A stretch of 64,000 nucleotides of DNA from Gammaproteobacteria bacterium (GCA_018262975.1 JADFDG010000007.1:62001-126000); one strand, 5' to 3'; shown: positions 56,601 through 64,000, numbered from the stretch's first letter. The notes: a model not told the origin generated them from the sequence alone. Made by a program: numbers and translations.

Positions 56601-59600
56601 GGCGCGCTCGCTGCCGCCGTTCTCGCCACGCAGCTGTGTGTCGTAGATGCCGGCGCGGGTTTCACCGGCGGTGTCGCTGACGTTGACCATGCCGGCGAGG
56701 CCGTAATTGGCGCTGACACCGGCACCGAACGCGTAGGCGTTGACGGTTTCCGAGCGTGCGGCGTCGACGGTCAGGTGGTCGGCGTTGACGATGGTGCCGA
56801 AGCTGCCGTTGTCGCTGTCGACCTGTTCCGGCTCGTCGCCGACAAGGGCGCGGGTGTCGCCCGAGACCAGGTTGACCACGAGGCCGACGCCGAGGCCGGC
56901 GGCACCGCCGATGCCCGCCGAGCCGGTGGCGGCATTGCTTTCCTGCCTGTTCTCGGCGGAAACAGTGACCGTGTCAGCCGTCGTCGTGCCGCCTTTCAGC
57001 CAGGCCGTGGTGTCGCCGTCGAGCTTGTTGGTGACCACCGAGGCCGCGCCGCCGAAACCGCCGGCGGCGACGCCGACCGCCACGCCCTGCATCAGCGAGG
57101 TGGTGGCCGCGTCCAGCGTCAGCGCATCGGCGCGGACGATGCTGTTTACCACCCGCGCGCTGTTGTCGTGGTCCTCGAGGTTGAGCACGAGGCCGGCGAC
57201 GCCGGCGCCGGCACCGCCGGCGACGCCGGCGGTGATGCCGAGGGCCGCGTTGTGGCTGCCCGAGCGCACCAGCACGTCGGTGCCGTCCGCCGGCGTTTCA
57301 CCGGCGTTGATGTTGCTGTCCTTGATGTAGGCGGAGGTCTCGCCGTTGAAGGCATGGACCGCGGCGTTCACCGCGACGCCGCCGTAGAGGCCGCCGGCAC
57401 CCGCCACTTCCACCGCCAGTGCGCGGTTGTAGCTGGTGGCGTTGACCGCGAGGCCGGTGACCTGCTCGGTGCCTTCGGACAGGTTGGCGGTGGTGAAACC
57501 GGATTCCAGTTGCTTGCGGTCGAGCTCGATCTGCTCGTCGTCGAGGTCCGCCAGCGCCGGCGCACCGATCAGCGCGCCGCTGTTGACGTCGGTCGATGCG
57601 CCCTGGCCGAGGGCAGTGACGGTGCTGCCGTCGACATAGGCACGCGTTTCGCTGTCGTCGATGACGGTGGAAACCGCCAGCGCGCCGGCACCGCCCTTCA
57701 CGCCGATGCCCAGCGCGCCGGAGGCAGCCTGGCTCAGGGTGTCGGATTCGGCGCTGACCACCACGTTGCCGGTGGCGGCGAGATTGGCGCCCTGGGCAAT
57801 GCGGGCCTGTACCAGGCCGTCGGTGTACGCGGTGCCGACCGAGCCGGCGACGCCGGCGGTCGAGGACACGGCGACGCCGGCATCCAGCGTCAGCAGTTGC
57901 AGGTTGCGATCGGCGCTGATGCGCGCGTTGGCGACATCGAAGTCGGCCGTGCCGCCACCCAGCAGTTCCGCGGTGACGTCGTCGACCACGCGGTTGACCA
58001 CCACCGACACGCCGACGGCCGGGCCGCCGGCGCTGCCGGCGACCGTCCAGGCGGTGCCGACGCTGAAGGTATCGTCGCTGGCGGTGATCGCGAGGTCGCC
58101 CGCGCCATCGACGCCGGCGCCGCTGATGTTCTTCACGCCGGCATCGATGCTCTGCTCGATGTTGTTGACGGTGAGCGCACCGGCAAAGGCCACGGAGGTG
58201 CTGGCAATACCGACGCCGATGGCGTTGGCGATGATCTGGTTGCGGTCGCCGTCGCCGCCGCTTTCGGCGTTGACGGTGAGATCGGTGACCTCGAGGCCGG
58301 TGTTGGCAACGCGGGCGCTGGTGAGGTGGTCGCCCTCGCCGTCGCCGTCGTCATCGCGGTCGCCGACCAGGTTGACGCTGACCGCGAGGCCGCCGGCCGG
58401 GCCGCTGCCGGCGGTGACGGCGACGCCGCCGGTCACGCCGATGATCTGCGAACGGTTTTCGGCGCTGACCGCCAGGCTGTCGGCGGTGACGCTCTCGCCA
58501 CCGGACTGCGCGGTGTCCCAGTCGCCGACTTCGGCGACGACCTGGTTGTTGATGCGCGAGACGCCGACCGAGCCGACGCCGGAGAAACTGCCGGTGCTGA
58601 CGGCGACGCCGACCGCGACGTTGTAGATCAGCGCCTCGTTGGCGGCGTTGACGTCGACGTCACCGGCGGTGACCACCGCGTCGTCGATGCGCGCTTCGCG
58701 CAGGGTGTGGATGTCGGCGTGCGAGTAGGCGATGCCGCCGGCGCCGCCGCCGGAACCGGCGGCCACGTTGACCTGGCCGGCGACGACGATGATGCGCTCG
58801 CCGGTGCCATCGAAACTGGCGGCCTCGCTCTGGTCCTCGCCGGTGGCGATGCTGGTGTTGCCGTAGGCGTCTTCACCGGAGAAATCGAAGCCGTTGCCGG
58901 CGTCGACGGTGTCGTTGAGGCTGCCCTTGCCGGCGCTGGCCAGGCCGTCGAGGCGCGCATCCAGCGTCGCGTCGGCGCTGCCGATGGCGTTGACCGACAG
59001 GTCGCCGCCGTTGATGACCGAACCGCCGGTGACCAGCGCGCGGGTGCGCGTGCCGATGTCGCCGACGGCGAAGCTGCCGCCGAGGCTGATGGCGTTCTGG
59101 CCGGACTGCACGCCGACGCCGGCGGCCGCCAGCACGATGCGGCTGGCGTTCACGGCATCGACGTTCAGGTCGTCGAAATTGCTGATGTCGCTGCCGTCGA
59201 TGACGGCGCTGACGGCATCGGTGTCGCCGTCGGGATTGCCGATGGTGGCAAAGGTGATCGCCAGGCCGAGGCCGGTCTTGCCGCCGGCATAGACCGAGCC
59301 GCCGCCGACGCCGATGTCGGTGCTGCTGCAGGCATCGACGTTGAGCGCCGTGGTGTCGTCGGCGCTGGCGGTGATCGTGCTGTCTTCGACGCTCGCGTTG
59401 GCCGAATCCTTGACCTGCGCCGCCGAGACCGACAGCGCCGCCGTGGTGCTGCTGCCCGAGCCCGACGAGGTGTTGACGCCGATGCCGAGGCCGATCGAGA
59501 TCCGCTCGCCGCCGTTGGCGGCCAGCACGTCGACGTCACCGGCATCGCTGATGCTGCTGCCGGAAATGTACGCCTCGGTGTTGTTCTGGCTGATCTGGTA

Positions 59601-62600
59601 GGCGATCGCGCCCGCCAGCGCCGTGCTGCTGCCGGTGGACCCCTGCTTGCTCATCACCAGCGCGGCGCCGCCGGCGCCGCTGACCTGCACGGTCTTGTTG
59701 AGCGCCTCGACGGCGACGTCGACGGTGTCGGTGGCCGGCGCGCTGATGTTGGCGCCGTCCAGCCAGGCGCCGACGTCGATGTCGCCGACGGCGACGGTGA
59801 ACGCGCCGGCCGCGGCCAGGCTCGCGCTCTGCGCGCTGTCGGTGCTGCTGCCGGTGTTGGTCGGAGCGGTGTTGCCGGTGCCGGCGTCGCCGGTGACCGA
59901 GCCGATCGATGTGGTCTGGCTGCCGGTGGCCGGCGGCGTGCCGGAGCCGGCGGCCGGGTCACCGCTGCCGGTGGCGTTGCCGAAGGCGCCGAGCAGGCCT
60001 GCCTGCGGGTCCTTGATGAAATTCATGAACTTGCTGGCCAGCGACGGGCTGGTGCCGGCAGAACCGCCGCTGGTACCACCGGTGCCGCCGGTGCCGCCCG
60101 ACTGATCCGACGATTGCGCCACCGAACCGGCGACGCCCAGCGCGCCGGCCATGCCGGAAGACGTCGCGCGCGCGTGCAGCTCATTGGTGACGATGCTGCC
60201 GTCCGGCGTCTGCGTGTATGCCGTCGCCGGCGCTGCCAGCGGATCCGTCGCGACGATGCGCTCGGCGTCGTCGGCGTTGTCGCCGACATAGGCGCGGGTG
60301 TCGCCGTCGGACAGCGCGACCGCGGCGCCGATGCCGATGGCCGTCTCGTTGGTCATCGACAGCGCGCCCGAGGCCGCCCAGTGCGAAATGATCTGGCGGG
60401 CGTCGATGCCGACCGCGTCGGCATTCACGTTCGCGCCCTTGTACAGCGAGGCGCTGGTGTAGTTGTTGGCGTCGAGGATCGCGAGCGCGCCGGCGAAGCC
60501 GACGCCCTTGCCCTTGCCGGACGACGGCGTGACCAGGATCTGGGTGTCGTTGTTGAGGGCATCGATGCCGAGCGAACCGTCGGCGATGTCGATGGTCGCG
60601 TCGCCGATGCCGGCCACCGCGTCGGACGCCCACTTCACGTAGGCGATGGTGCCGCCAATGGCGGCGCCATCGGTGGACGTCGGCACCAGCAGCATCTTGC
60701 CCATGTTGCCGTTCAGGTGCAGCGCGGTGATGTGGTTGGCCGCTTCCACGCTGACCGCTTTCTGCAGGCCCCACTCGTAGGCTACGGTGCCGGCATCCTC
60801 GTCGTAACCGTCGGCCATGCTGTCGCCAATGGCGCCAATTGTCATGCTGTACAGCAGTTTGCGCGCGGCATCGTCACCGCCGGAGGTGATGATGTGCGCA
60901 CCGTCGCCGATCCACGCCTTGGTGTCGTGGTTCACCAGTTGCAGGTTGAAGGCGCCACCGAAGGCCACCTTGTCGCCGCTGCTGGTGGTACCGGTGCCAC
61001 CTGTGGTGCCACCCGTACCGCCTGTACCGGCGGAGGGCTTGGTGCTGGCCGTCGCGTTGGCAAAGCTCGTCACCGCCTCATCGATGCCGAAGTTGCTGCC
61101 GGCCAGGTCCTTGAGCGTGCTGAGCGGGTTGTCCCATTCGGTCCACGGCTTGCTGTTGAACGGCAGCGCCTGCTGCGCCACCGCGTGCACGTCGGCGGCT
61201 TCGATCGTCACACCCTGCCCTATCTCGGCGATGGCCGTACTGTCCTGCACGCCAATGCTGGCGGCGACAGCGACACTGACGCTGGTCGTTGTAGTGGTGC
61301 CGGTGCCGCCCGTACCGGCGTCTTCAGCCTCAGGCTTGGCCTTGGCATCGGACAGCGTGCGGAAGAACTGAGTGTTGAGATCGCTGGCTACCACGACGCT
61401 GCCGTCGCTGTAGATGGCCGGCGCATCGGCGCCGGCGGCAGTGCGGCCGATCTGCGCGGTGGCCTCGTGGTCACCCATGTTCAGGGCGATGGCCACGCCG
61501 GCTTCCCAGGTCAGCTTGCTGCTGCCCGTACCACCGGTACCACCGGTGCCGCCGGTGCCGGAGGTGGCATCCGCGGAGCTGCCGGTGGCCATGTCGGCGG
61601 AGTTCTCGGCGCCGGCGCTGCCCGTCACCGTGTCGGTGATCTTCTGCGCGAGGTCGGGCAACTGGCCGTAGAAGCCGATACTGATGGTGCCAGCGGTGAA
61701 CGGCTGGTCCGCCTCCGGCTGCTCGGCCTTGGCGGAAACTTCCTGCTTCTCGATGCGATCGAGCGCCAGCACGGTCACGTCGCCTACGCGATCGCCGGCC
61801 GAACCCAGGTCGGCACCCAGAACCGCGACGGCACGGGTGTCGAAGTCACCCAAGGCAAACGCCGCATCGGCGGTGGCGGAAACCTCGAAGCTGGATGCGT
61901 TCTCGGCAATCACGGAAACGTCGCCGGCGACATCGACATCGGCGCCGCTTTCCACGGTCGCCAGCGCGTTGATGTCGCTCTTGCCGTAGGCCAGCGCGAT
62001 GAAGTCGCCGATGCCCTGCTCATTGGGCGGCGCCGTCAGCGCCTGCAGCGACAGCGCGGTTTCGTTGTGCGCCAGCAGGTCCAGGTCGCCGCCGGCATTG
62101 ACGGTGGCGCCGCTGCGGATCACGACCTGGCTGTCGCCGCCGACGAAACCGTAGGTGAACGGCGCCGCAATGAACACCGTCTGCCCGGCCTGGTCCTGCT
62201 CGCCGAGGCCATCGGTGGACACCAGCGTCACCGTGCTGGCACGCAGGTCGACGTCGCCGCCGGCAACCATCTGCGCGGTCGATGCCACGGTCACCGTGGC
62301 ACTGGCGCGCGCCTCGACGTTGTTGAGCGGGATACCGGTATCCCAGAGACTGGTGCTGGCCCACAGGCCGCTCACCGGCACGCCGTCGTCGTACGCGGCC
62401 GGATCGAACGACCCGTTGAACAGGCCGGCGGACGGATCGAACTCGTAGGCCGCAGTGGCGCTGGCTTTCGCCTCGGCGCGGACATCACCGCTGGCCAGCA
62501 CGTCGCCCTTGATCTCGATGAACGCATCGGCCTGCGCGATGCCGGCATCGAAGCCCGGCAGCGGGTTCCACAGGTCGGCGTCGCTGCTGTCGGCTTCCGC

Positions 62601-63371
62601 CGTCAGCAGGATGTCGCCGTTTCCACCCACGCGCAGGGCATTGGCCGCGTCGGCATAGGTCGCGTTCACTGCCGCGGTGAGACGTGGCGTCATCAGCGCA
62701 TCGGCGCCGGTTGCGGTGCCCGCCACCATCAGCGCCGAATCCTCGACGGTGATGCCACGTGCATGGACGGTGATGCCGTCGCGGGTGTTGACCACGCCGG
62801 CAATCGTCACCAGGCCGGAGTCCGACACCTTGAAGCCCGGCAGACTGCTGCCCGCCAGCACCGACGGATCGGCGATCCAGCCATCGAGCTCGCTCGCGGT
62901 CGGCGTGGCTACCGTCAGCTTGCCGACGTTGACGACGCCGCTGGCTCCCACCACGAAACCCTGCGCGCTGGCGAAGGTGACATCACCGCCGAGCACGCTG
63001 CTCTTGTAGCTGTTGAGCACGCCGTGGACTTCGACCTTGTCACGGACGATGTTGACGAGCTTGTCGGCCTGGAAGTTCAGGTTGGCCGTGTCAGGCTGGT
63101 CGAGATAGAACTTGTTGAAGACGTTGACCGCGACGTTGCCGGTCTGCGTGTTGTTCAGGTCGATGACGTTGCCGGCCACCGTCATGCTCGCACCGGACAG
63201 CACCGCGATATCGGACGCCGCCGACGCCACGCCGGTGCCAGCGCCCAAGGCCAGCCCGGCCAGCGTGCGCCAGCCATTGCGCAGCGGCAGGCCGGCCGGC
63301 TGGCGATGCAGCGCAATGCTTGCTTCGATATGAACCGCGAGGGGGTGTTTGCGGAAAGCGCCCATGTTCAT
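47688..63371 (-). CDS. Giant filamentous adhesin, TpsA type (hemagglutinin/LktA-like), 5227 aa
   Basis: A secreted surface fibre of 5227 residues (about 520 kDa). N-terminus: extended signal peptide (cut near GVASA-AS), then a TPS secretion domain (DIAVLSGASMTVAGNVIDLNN, NVAVNVFNKFYLDQ, GGDVTFASAQGFVVGASGVVNVG). Most of the body is degenerate 50-80-residue beta-helix repeats of the form AGD-V-x-V-x-A with AVA-I-G-V-A and D-T-R-A-Y-V elements. Gly/Thr linkers occur in the first third. A distinct non-repeat region (about 3530-4000) holds two Cys pairs. 39-residue repeats lie near 4685-4763. The acidic C-terminus ends LIISKR. GAGGGAG precedes the ATG. No anchor is visible. It resembles proteins named LktA-family adhesins; a role in adhesion or biofilm is inferred. 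Confidence 0.9.
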   Translation of the reverse strand: MNMGAFRKHPLAVHIEASIALHRQPAGLPLRNGWRTLAGLALGAGTGVASAASDIAVLSGASMTVAGNVIDLNNTQTGNVAVNVFNKFYLDQPDTANLNFQADKLVNIVRDKVEVHGVLNSYKSSVLGGDVTFASAQGFVVGASGVVNVGKLTVATPTASELDGWIADPSVLAGSSLPGFKVSDSGLVTIAGVVNTRDGITVHARGITVEDSALMVAGTATGADALMTPRLTAAVNATYADAANALRVGGNGDILLTAEADSSDADLWNPLPGFDAGIAQADAFIEIKGDVLASGDVRAEAKASATAAYEFDPSAGLFNGSFDPAAYDDGVPVSGLWASTSLWDTGIPLNNVEARASATVTVASTAQMVAGGDVDLRASTVTLVSTDGLGEQDQAGQTVFIAAPFTYGFVGGDSQVVIRSGATVNAGGDLDLLAHNETALSLQALTAPPNEQGIGDFIALAYGKSDINALATVESGADVDVAGDVSVIAENASSFEVSATADAAFALGDFDTRAVAVLGADLGSAGDRVGDVTVLALDRIEKQEVSAKAEQPEADQPFTAGTISIGFYGQLPDLAQKITDTVTGSAGAENSADMATGSSADATSGTGGTGGTGGTGSSKLTWEAGVAIALNMGDHEATAQIGRTAAGADAPAIYSDGSVVVASDLNTQFFRTLSDAKAKPEAEDAGTGGTGTTTTTSVSVAVAASIGVQDSTAIAEIGQGVTIEAADVHAVAQQALPFNSKPWTEWDNPLSTLKDLAGSNFGIDEAVTSFANATASTKPSAGTGGTGGTTGGTGTTSSGDKVAFGGAFNLQLVNHDTKAWIGDGAHIITSGGDDAARKLLYSMTIGAIGDSMADGYDEDAGTVAYEWGLQKAVSVEAANHITALHLNGNMGKMLLVPTSTDGAAIGGTIAYVKWASDAVAGIGDATIDIADGSLGIDALNNDTQILVTPSSGKGKGVGFAGALAILDANNYTSASLYKGANVNADAVGIDARQIISHWAASGALSMTNETAIGIGAAVALSDGDTRAYVGDNADDAERIVATDPLAAPATAYTQTPDGSIVTNELHARATSSGMAGALGVAGSVAQSSDQSGGTGGTGGTSGGSAGTSPSLASKFMNFIKDPQAGLLGAFGNATGSGDPAAGSGTPPATGSQTTSIGSVTGDAGTGNTAPTNTGSSTDSAQSASLAAAGAFTVAVGDIDVGAWLDGANISAPATDTVDVAVEALNKTVQVSGAGGAALVMSKQGSTGSSTALAGAIAYQISQNNTEAYISGSSISDAGDVDVLAANGGERISIGLGIGVNTSSGSGSSTTAALSVSAAQVKDSANASVEDSTITASADDTTALNVDACSSTDIGVGGGSVYAGGKTGLGLAITFATIGNPDGDTDAVSAVIDGSDISNFDDLNVDAVNASRIVLAAAGVGVQSGQNAISLGGSFAVGDIGTRTRALVTGGSVINGGDLSVNAIGSADATLDARLDGLASAGKGSLNDTVDAGNGFDFSGEDAYGNTSIATGEDQSEAASFDGTGERIIVVAGQVNVAAGSGGGAGGIAYSHADIHTLREARIDDAVVTAGDVDVNAANEALIYNVAVGVAVSTGSFSGVGSVGVSRINNQVVAEVGDWDTAQSGGESVTADSLAVSAENRSQIIGVTGGVAVTAGSGPAGGLAVSVNLVGDRDDDGDGEGDHLTSARVANTGLEVTDLTVNAESGGDGDRNQIIANAIGVGIASTSVAFAGALTVNNIEQSIDAGVKNISGAGVDGAGDLAITASDDTFSVGTAWTVAGSAGGPAVGVSVVVNRVVDDVTAELLGGGTADFDVANARISADRNLQLLTLDAGVAVSSTAGVAGSVGTAYTDGLVQARIAQGANLAATGNVVVSAESDTLSQAASGALGIGVKGGAGALAVSTVIDDSETRAYVDGSTVTALGQGASTDVNSGALIGAPALADLDDEQIELDRKQLESGFTTANLSEGTEQVTGLAVNATSYNRALAVEVAGAGGLYGGVAVNAAVHAFNGETSAYIKDSNINAGETPADGTDVLVRSGSHNAALGITAGVAGGAGAGVAGLVLNLEDHDNSARVVNSIVRADALTLDAATTSLMQGVAVGVAAGGFGGAASVVTNKLDGDTTAWLKGGTTTADTVTVSAENRQESNAATGSAGIGGAAGLGVGLVVNLVSGDTRALVGDEPEQVDSDNGSFGTIVNADHLTVDAARSETVNAYAFGAGVSANYGLAGMVNVSDTAGETRAGIYDTQLRGENGGSERADTVTVKANEFFSAEQISGAIGVGATGIGAAFTVALNRTQTVAEVVNSNVSADLLDLDARSDNDGFVSSVSAGVGSFGGAISLGYIRQGSGSGASAGYSNSAEEVEVEVDPESELEGSLASTNSTLGSGDILDNNHTLSRIEGLDGNALKSQTQSSVDVAGSEQSGTLQDVTGSALLADGIKLTAARVSGGTVDAGNVTADSVGLTHNEILSGGVAAGLVGASGGLGVIRNYNQNVALVDAAVTADNIRVNAEEKDGAAGSAAELVAFTGSAGGIAIGVAVSDAKTENKVLAGITQAAGRDTGGSNGTNSVLSVSATDSSSIRVGGDQDDGSYNPSNLTVALAAIGLSYADAGKDSDVRAFIGGDGKTVTGFDQVDLDSKVSGQVRASAFAVSAAYFGSAQGVLTFASDESSAQSRLAGNIGSNVAVNASSDTYAQTQTSSYGISVAGGVAVGVSWAEATADTDSRVVVADGANFSGGTGTVSLDAQTSRNGHNADARAFAASGGLLAGASAAQSRARNYSNTTVDIGDSVVLPLADFSASADADTVQYSDADGYFAGALAIGANKAVSDSNIRTEVLFGKNPVAPGLRGGDLLLSATGKNDNLAYSTAGGGGIISGSASEAETYTRGGSFVTLDNWDASANPVAAGGVRVLAQQDNWFFAGSDSLNASVLGGSGAYTRNLVDTDSTVTLGNYVEMVADALGIEAVNKANAHDYGASAVAGAGGVFNGSAVVSDIDLIQDATVNVGNNTLLAVLGGVPHDTLGNHLRIDAWSLYNVFDQVKLTAGGAFQGAATTTDFVATSNNTVNIGDNGTLLNNAGGVELGSYTLGNGWSAANVSVYGGAGMAASTANLLLTANNTLNVGDDVVIDGVDTVRLYAGRSADHITDTALNARGTADVYNGTAFPVESAPTAVAITRSNSTVNIGDNVDVQSVRHVWLQAIEGSMIAVGDTRARDTWDGIFSEERRGGTGYTQGASRVTFNGDSHFEAGVRHLQTISVTQVGNVVKLTDQDGNVVNIDATTGVATGATDKITYDFAYLKNYDALQPLKDRKAALEAERAALLAAGSGDTGTPPVVDGVDTSDPTLGENSGTIDPVDGSSYQLMRVTEIDAELVLIDEQLGQLTNVTPNDLVYLSNIVAAGGKVTLSADAVQQASGNTTLEAHGNPRITITNTTNKTLGVEDLSIPDADGGQVVVTGGAVLPGSITKIEDPTTTGSRIEVIHDPEMSGSNYPSVLVEGVLSNLSGLVKLDLTEGNLLQAGRVEARQMEINVPNGTAIIGNGSGYQALGFDPMSLAAYGVGNLRPNTVQSLIDYWVSSAYAAEMGGDINAFNNWWYGLDYASRPAGTVVINAIKNWGSYHKCGKGDPGCAFIDFPGSSDDATRGGDGWGYVRINDYRGSLEQTSSYADVRAKNYGTSPSSAPAVTAQSILINAQYVDINGTIRAGAKNDWSVSVGTGFDAAIAQYVAARGLGAGDFVRLDAGDFLDWTSWQDIDVGGLYTIQVPVSNTVNPEIGVGAGDAAIGLVYDVGNKQLQMDRVNASGNGYVSIRGKLMSSGPNGKIVVDDGYGNIEVDNLSGTALVVNDINAGSTSTGVVRIEDRNFSGVQWYIHETVNGQRQINRYETANTANTWTLDTTPELISAGNSTNYQTKLGQVVYWKDQSTIRRSVNFPAEGAGWVAKYSPVGTGNNWGWVYENDGVAGGWTKETGLMVGNCSTLGLSCNASGSAMNYLTQRLSANRYGDVSTNGLNVNFSYSDYYGSTFTSKSPIGFRAANRLTLHSTTYIKADHAIGIEFVGATRGTVDLNSSADLFLKGSIFNPDGDTIINTGGNFTVSDSALIDSNSVQVTAAGNVGAADQSVRLTTDRLDVSAGNHAWLDIAGKGGDIKVQRLQTAGNLSVVSSVGLDPLGAGSHFSAVNLDLDVAGNLVGANGEAFLTAITGVMQIDAQGNVSLQQTGDLDLDHITTTGGNVALTVIGGDLRNAIGRDGYSAEEQAYLATVWDALNLRSNDAGKEAVTAYENQVNSKYQQWGSLGILLADSTLGAEARAELEAQQTTLEAFFAGEAAQLGGNPVATAYDAGWSFSVDPASALYVALTDGAQWTQSSLENVINAAALEPTAGGYISARAANINAENVLLNIGGGIGIDEPSVTHDIDKSAANLTPEQKADLLGAGPGDVVLVDGDADAGDDVADGILRVTIRKQDPVKVNANGSLAMTANEQIYVESDQGARLGDVQSLNDKDIRLAFAGNVTRDTDTSTITGSNLNVTVSQGSFGTAAAPIRVDLSQGILRNISASGDLFIRSLGGDLQLGAIGAGGVFGLTANGSISNWTANGDAHHVSAQGVVLVAEDGGVRHDIGADGRPLRLVLTGGALQLAGDDAWVDVKRNGAWALGASALTGNLDLLTDAELVSSGAVEVVGNATLDAADEMKIGAGLTVGGNLLATAVGFTSTGMLDVTGDAAFDVTDDIGVDGDLTVGGNLLATAAGFNSSGVLDVTGNATFGVTNDFTLDAALTVGGDFDVTAGGDLIANDDIDVQGNSTVAGQSFAQAATAELTAGGSIRISTVDDINVGRLVSAFDGDGAIRLDSQDGVIASTPIADLEARLAAALDDGTVLATIPAHLEATGSNARTYLSAATGIGDPLVVRLPWVEAETDGGSINLISLSNLFAQKLAAAQGDVRVRNFGDLTIVDIEGNPYLWVNGRLTADTMTFARGQIAARDGMEIDQVNLVGAGPLTLQGRTIIANIDGGYGPRASDGFAGHNASPVLLTIAGFAAGVTDVGTTSTTLADDIDVTVTNMPRVEVDGLLANDGSLVVSGELLVSNAVTPHHFLFANSSVDVDVNNDDGTRTGADAQMTTPDGTFWLNLQDADLVTNATVTRFDQRLMTVGLSTAASYELFVEGGGQTVDFGKSEEAHLANASQQENVGPRERRPRWFERVLNFTRIGKGVDEEGDQPEAMQEDEGVQDPAAYSLIISKR
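49083..49316 (-). repeat. Two tandem 117-bp repeats in the adhesin gene
   Basis: Units at 49200-49316 and 49083-49199 encode 39-residue repeats beginning LTVGGNLLATA; a third unit begins at 49082 (LTVGGDFDVTA) and decays. The units are still close at DNA level, so they arose recently. Confidence 0.85.
60066..61563 (-). repeat. Four Gly/Thr-linker microsatellites in the adhesin gene
   Basis: Short (ACCGGYGGY)-type runs at about 60066-60100, 60984-61030, 61285-61320 and 61518-61563 encode GTGGTGGTG-like linkers between beta-helix blocks. The unit is a multiple of 3 bp, so slippage would change linker length without breaking the frame. Confidence 0.75.
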
Positions 63372-63482
63372 GCTCCCTCGCCGACCGGCATCTGCGCGGC
63401 CGTGCGATTCATATCCGTGAATGGTGAAAAGCGCGTGTATCAGTTCGCCCGTAACGGCAGCGCCCGTGAAGGCGCGGCGGCG

Positions 63483-64000
63483 TTACGGTTTGGCAGCGTC
63501 ACCGGGGCGACGGCCCAGGCCATGCAGTGCGCCCAGCGAATGCAGGTGGGCATAGACCCAGGCCAGCCAGCCCTTGCGCAGCCACTCGCCTGCCGTGGCG
63601 TCGTCAAGCTTGGCAAAAAGGGCCTCGTCGACAGCGAACAGCCCCTCCAGCCGCAGCGGGTCGCCGTTGCCGACGATCTGCAGGTTGAAAGGCTTCAGCA
63701 GGCCCTTCTCCGCCAGCGCCGCAGTGAATTCGCGGGTCAGTTTTGCGTGGGCGTCGTACTGGTTGAGGAAACCGATGATGCGCTTCAGCACATCGCCGTT
63801 TTCGCCCTGGTCGGTGAACAGCTTCTCGCCGTCCGCACCGAACGACGGGCAGCTCTCGTCGAAGCAGACGGTGCCGTTGGCGGTGAGCGCGAAGGGATAG
63901 CGGCGAATGAAGGCGGGAATGTAGCGGCCGCGCCACGAGCCGTCGGCTTGCAGCCAGTCATGGCCTTGCTGCTTCAGCGACAGCAATGCCAGCGGGTAAT
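63483..64000 (-). CDS. SapC-family protein (partial, N-terminus off the right edge)
   Basis: The visible 171 residues are the C-terminal part of a SapC-family protein (PF07277). They begin, in frame from the edge, YPLALLSLKQQGHDW, followed by GRYIPAFIRRYPFAL, CFDESCPSF and FNLQIVGNG. SapC was named from a Campylobacter S-layer locus; its biochemical function is unknown. The full protein is usually about 240 residues. It lies 111 nt upstream of the adhesin gene on the same strand, so it may share the adhesin transcript. The missing start is due to the window edge. The 111-nt gap contains the adhesin ribosome site but no clear promoter. Confidence 0.88.
   Translation of the reverse strand, partial: YPLALLSLKQQGHDWLQADGSWRGRYIPAFIRRYPFALTANGTVCFDESCPSFGADGEKLFTDQGENGDVLKRIIGFLNQYDAHAKLTREFTAALAEKGLLKPFNLQIVGNGDPLRLEGLFAVDEALFAKLDDATAGEWLRKGWLAWVYAHLHSLGALHGLGRRPGDAAKP

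Noticed and set aside
1..64000. tRNA, rRNA, CRISPR, prophage or insertion-sequence features
   Set aside because: I found no tRNA-like T-arm sequences, regularly spaced repeats or transposase/integrase genes; the only dispersed repeat is the REP-like family.

Overview
The window is 64 kb of a high-GC Gammaproteobacterium chromosome. Gene content and order point to this: two blocks are collinear, as I remember it, with Pseudomonas chromosomes. Block one is dsbD-aroQ-accB-accC-prmA-DUF3426-dusB-fis-purH-purD-(insert)-retS-like kinase. Block two is AAA ATPase-HIT-coq7-OsmC-crp/vfr-trpCDGE-gph-rpe. A pyrophosphate-dependent phosphofructokinase, absent from Pseudomonas, and DUF3570 proteins suggest a deeper gammaproteobacterial lineage (Xanthomonadales, Nevskiales or Chromatiales-like). 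I cannot name a genus. There are no tRNA or rRNA genes, CRISPR arrays, transposases or prophage genes.

Layout. 1-5 kb: ubiX (partial) and mpl, then pfp with a degenerate cyclic-nucleotide-domain gene, a secreted rhodanese and inorganic pyrophosphatase. 5-14.6 kb: a minus-strand operon tlpA-DUF4266-DUF3570-apbE-response regulator-sensor kinase(-DUF2333), divergent from dsbD, plus a second DUF3570 gene. Three upstream regions here carry the same CTTAAG-N5-CTTAA-type box, so these genes look like one regulon controlled by the encoded two-component system. 14.9-24.3 kb: housekeeping block (dehydroquinase, biotin carboxyl carrier and carboxylase, L11 methyltransferase, DusB-Fis, purine synthesis). 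24.3-31.6 kb: a signalling island with a CHASE2 adenylate cyclase, a double cyclic-nucleotide-domain/rhodanese protein, a RetS-type hybrid kinase and an AraC regulator. 31.6-41.5 kb: AAA ATPase, HIT, Coq7, OsmC, a Vfr-like CRP and the rpe-gph/trpEGDC cluster. 41.6-44.2 kb: a GH17-GT2 beta-glucan synthase of NdvB type. 44.3-63.4 kb: a two-partner secretion locus with a 5227-residue adhesin, its TpsB transporter and a lipoprotein with a sulfatase-modifying-factor fold. The right edge holds a partial SapC-family gene.

Themes. Cyclic-nucleotide signalling recurs (one cyclase, CRP, two further cyclic-nucleotide-domain proteins) alongside a RetS-like kinase, as in the Vfr/RetS control of surface behaviour in Pseudomonas. 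The adhesin and glucan synthase are plausible outputs. A palindromic REP/REPIN-like repeat (GGGGGC-CAT-GCCCCC core with GTAGCGAG flanks) occurs at six sites between 24 and 44 kb, once inside a coding sequence. The most novel-looking system is the ApbE/DUF3570/DUF4266/TlpA/DsbD regulon. Both of its DUF3570 barrels carry a D-x-x-S/T-G-A/P-S segment resembling the ApbE flavinylation motif.
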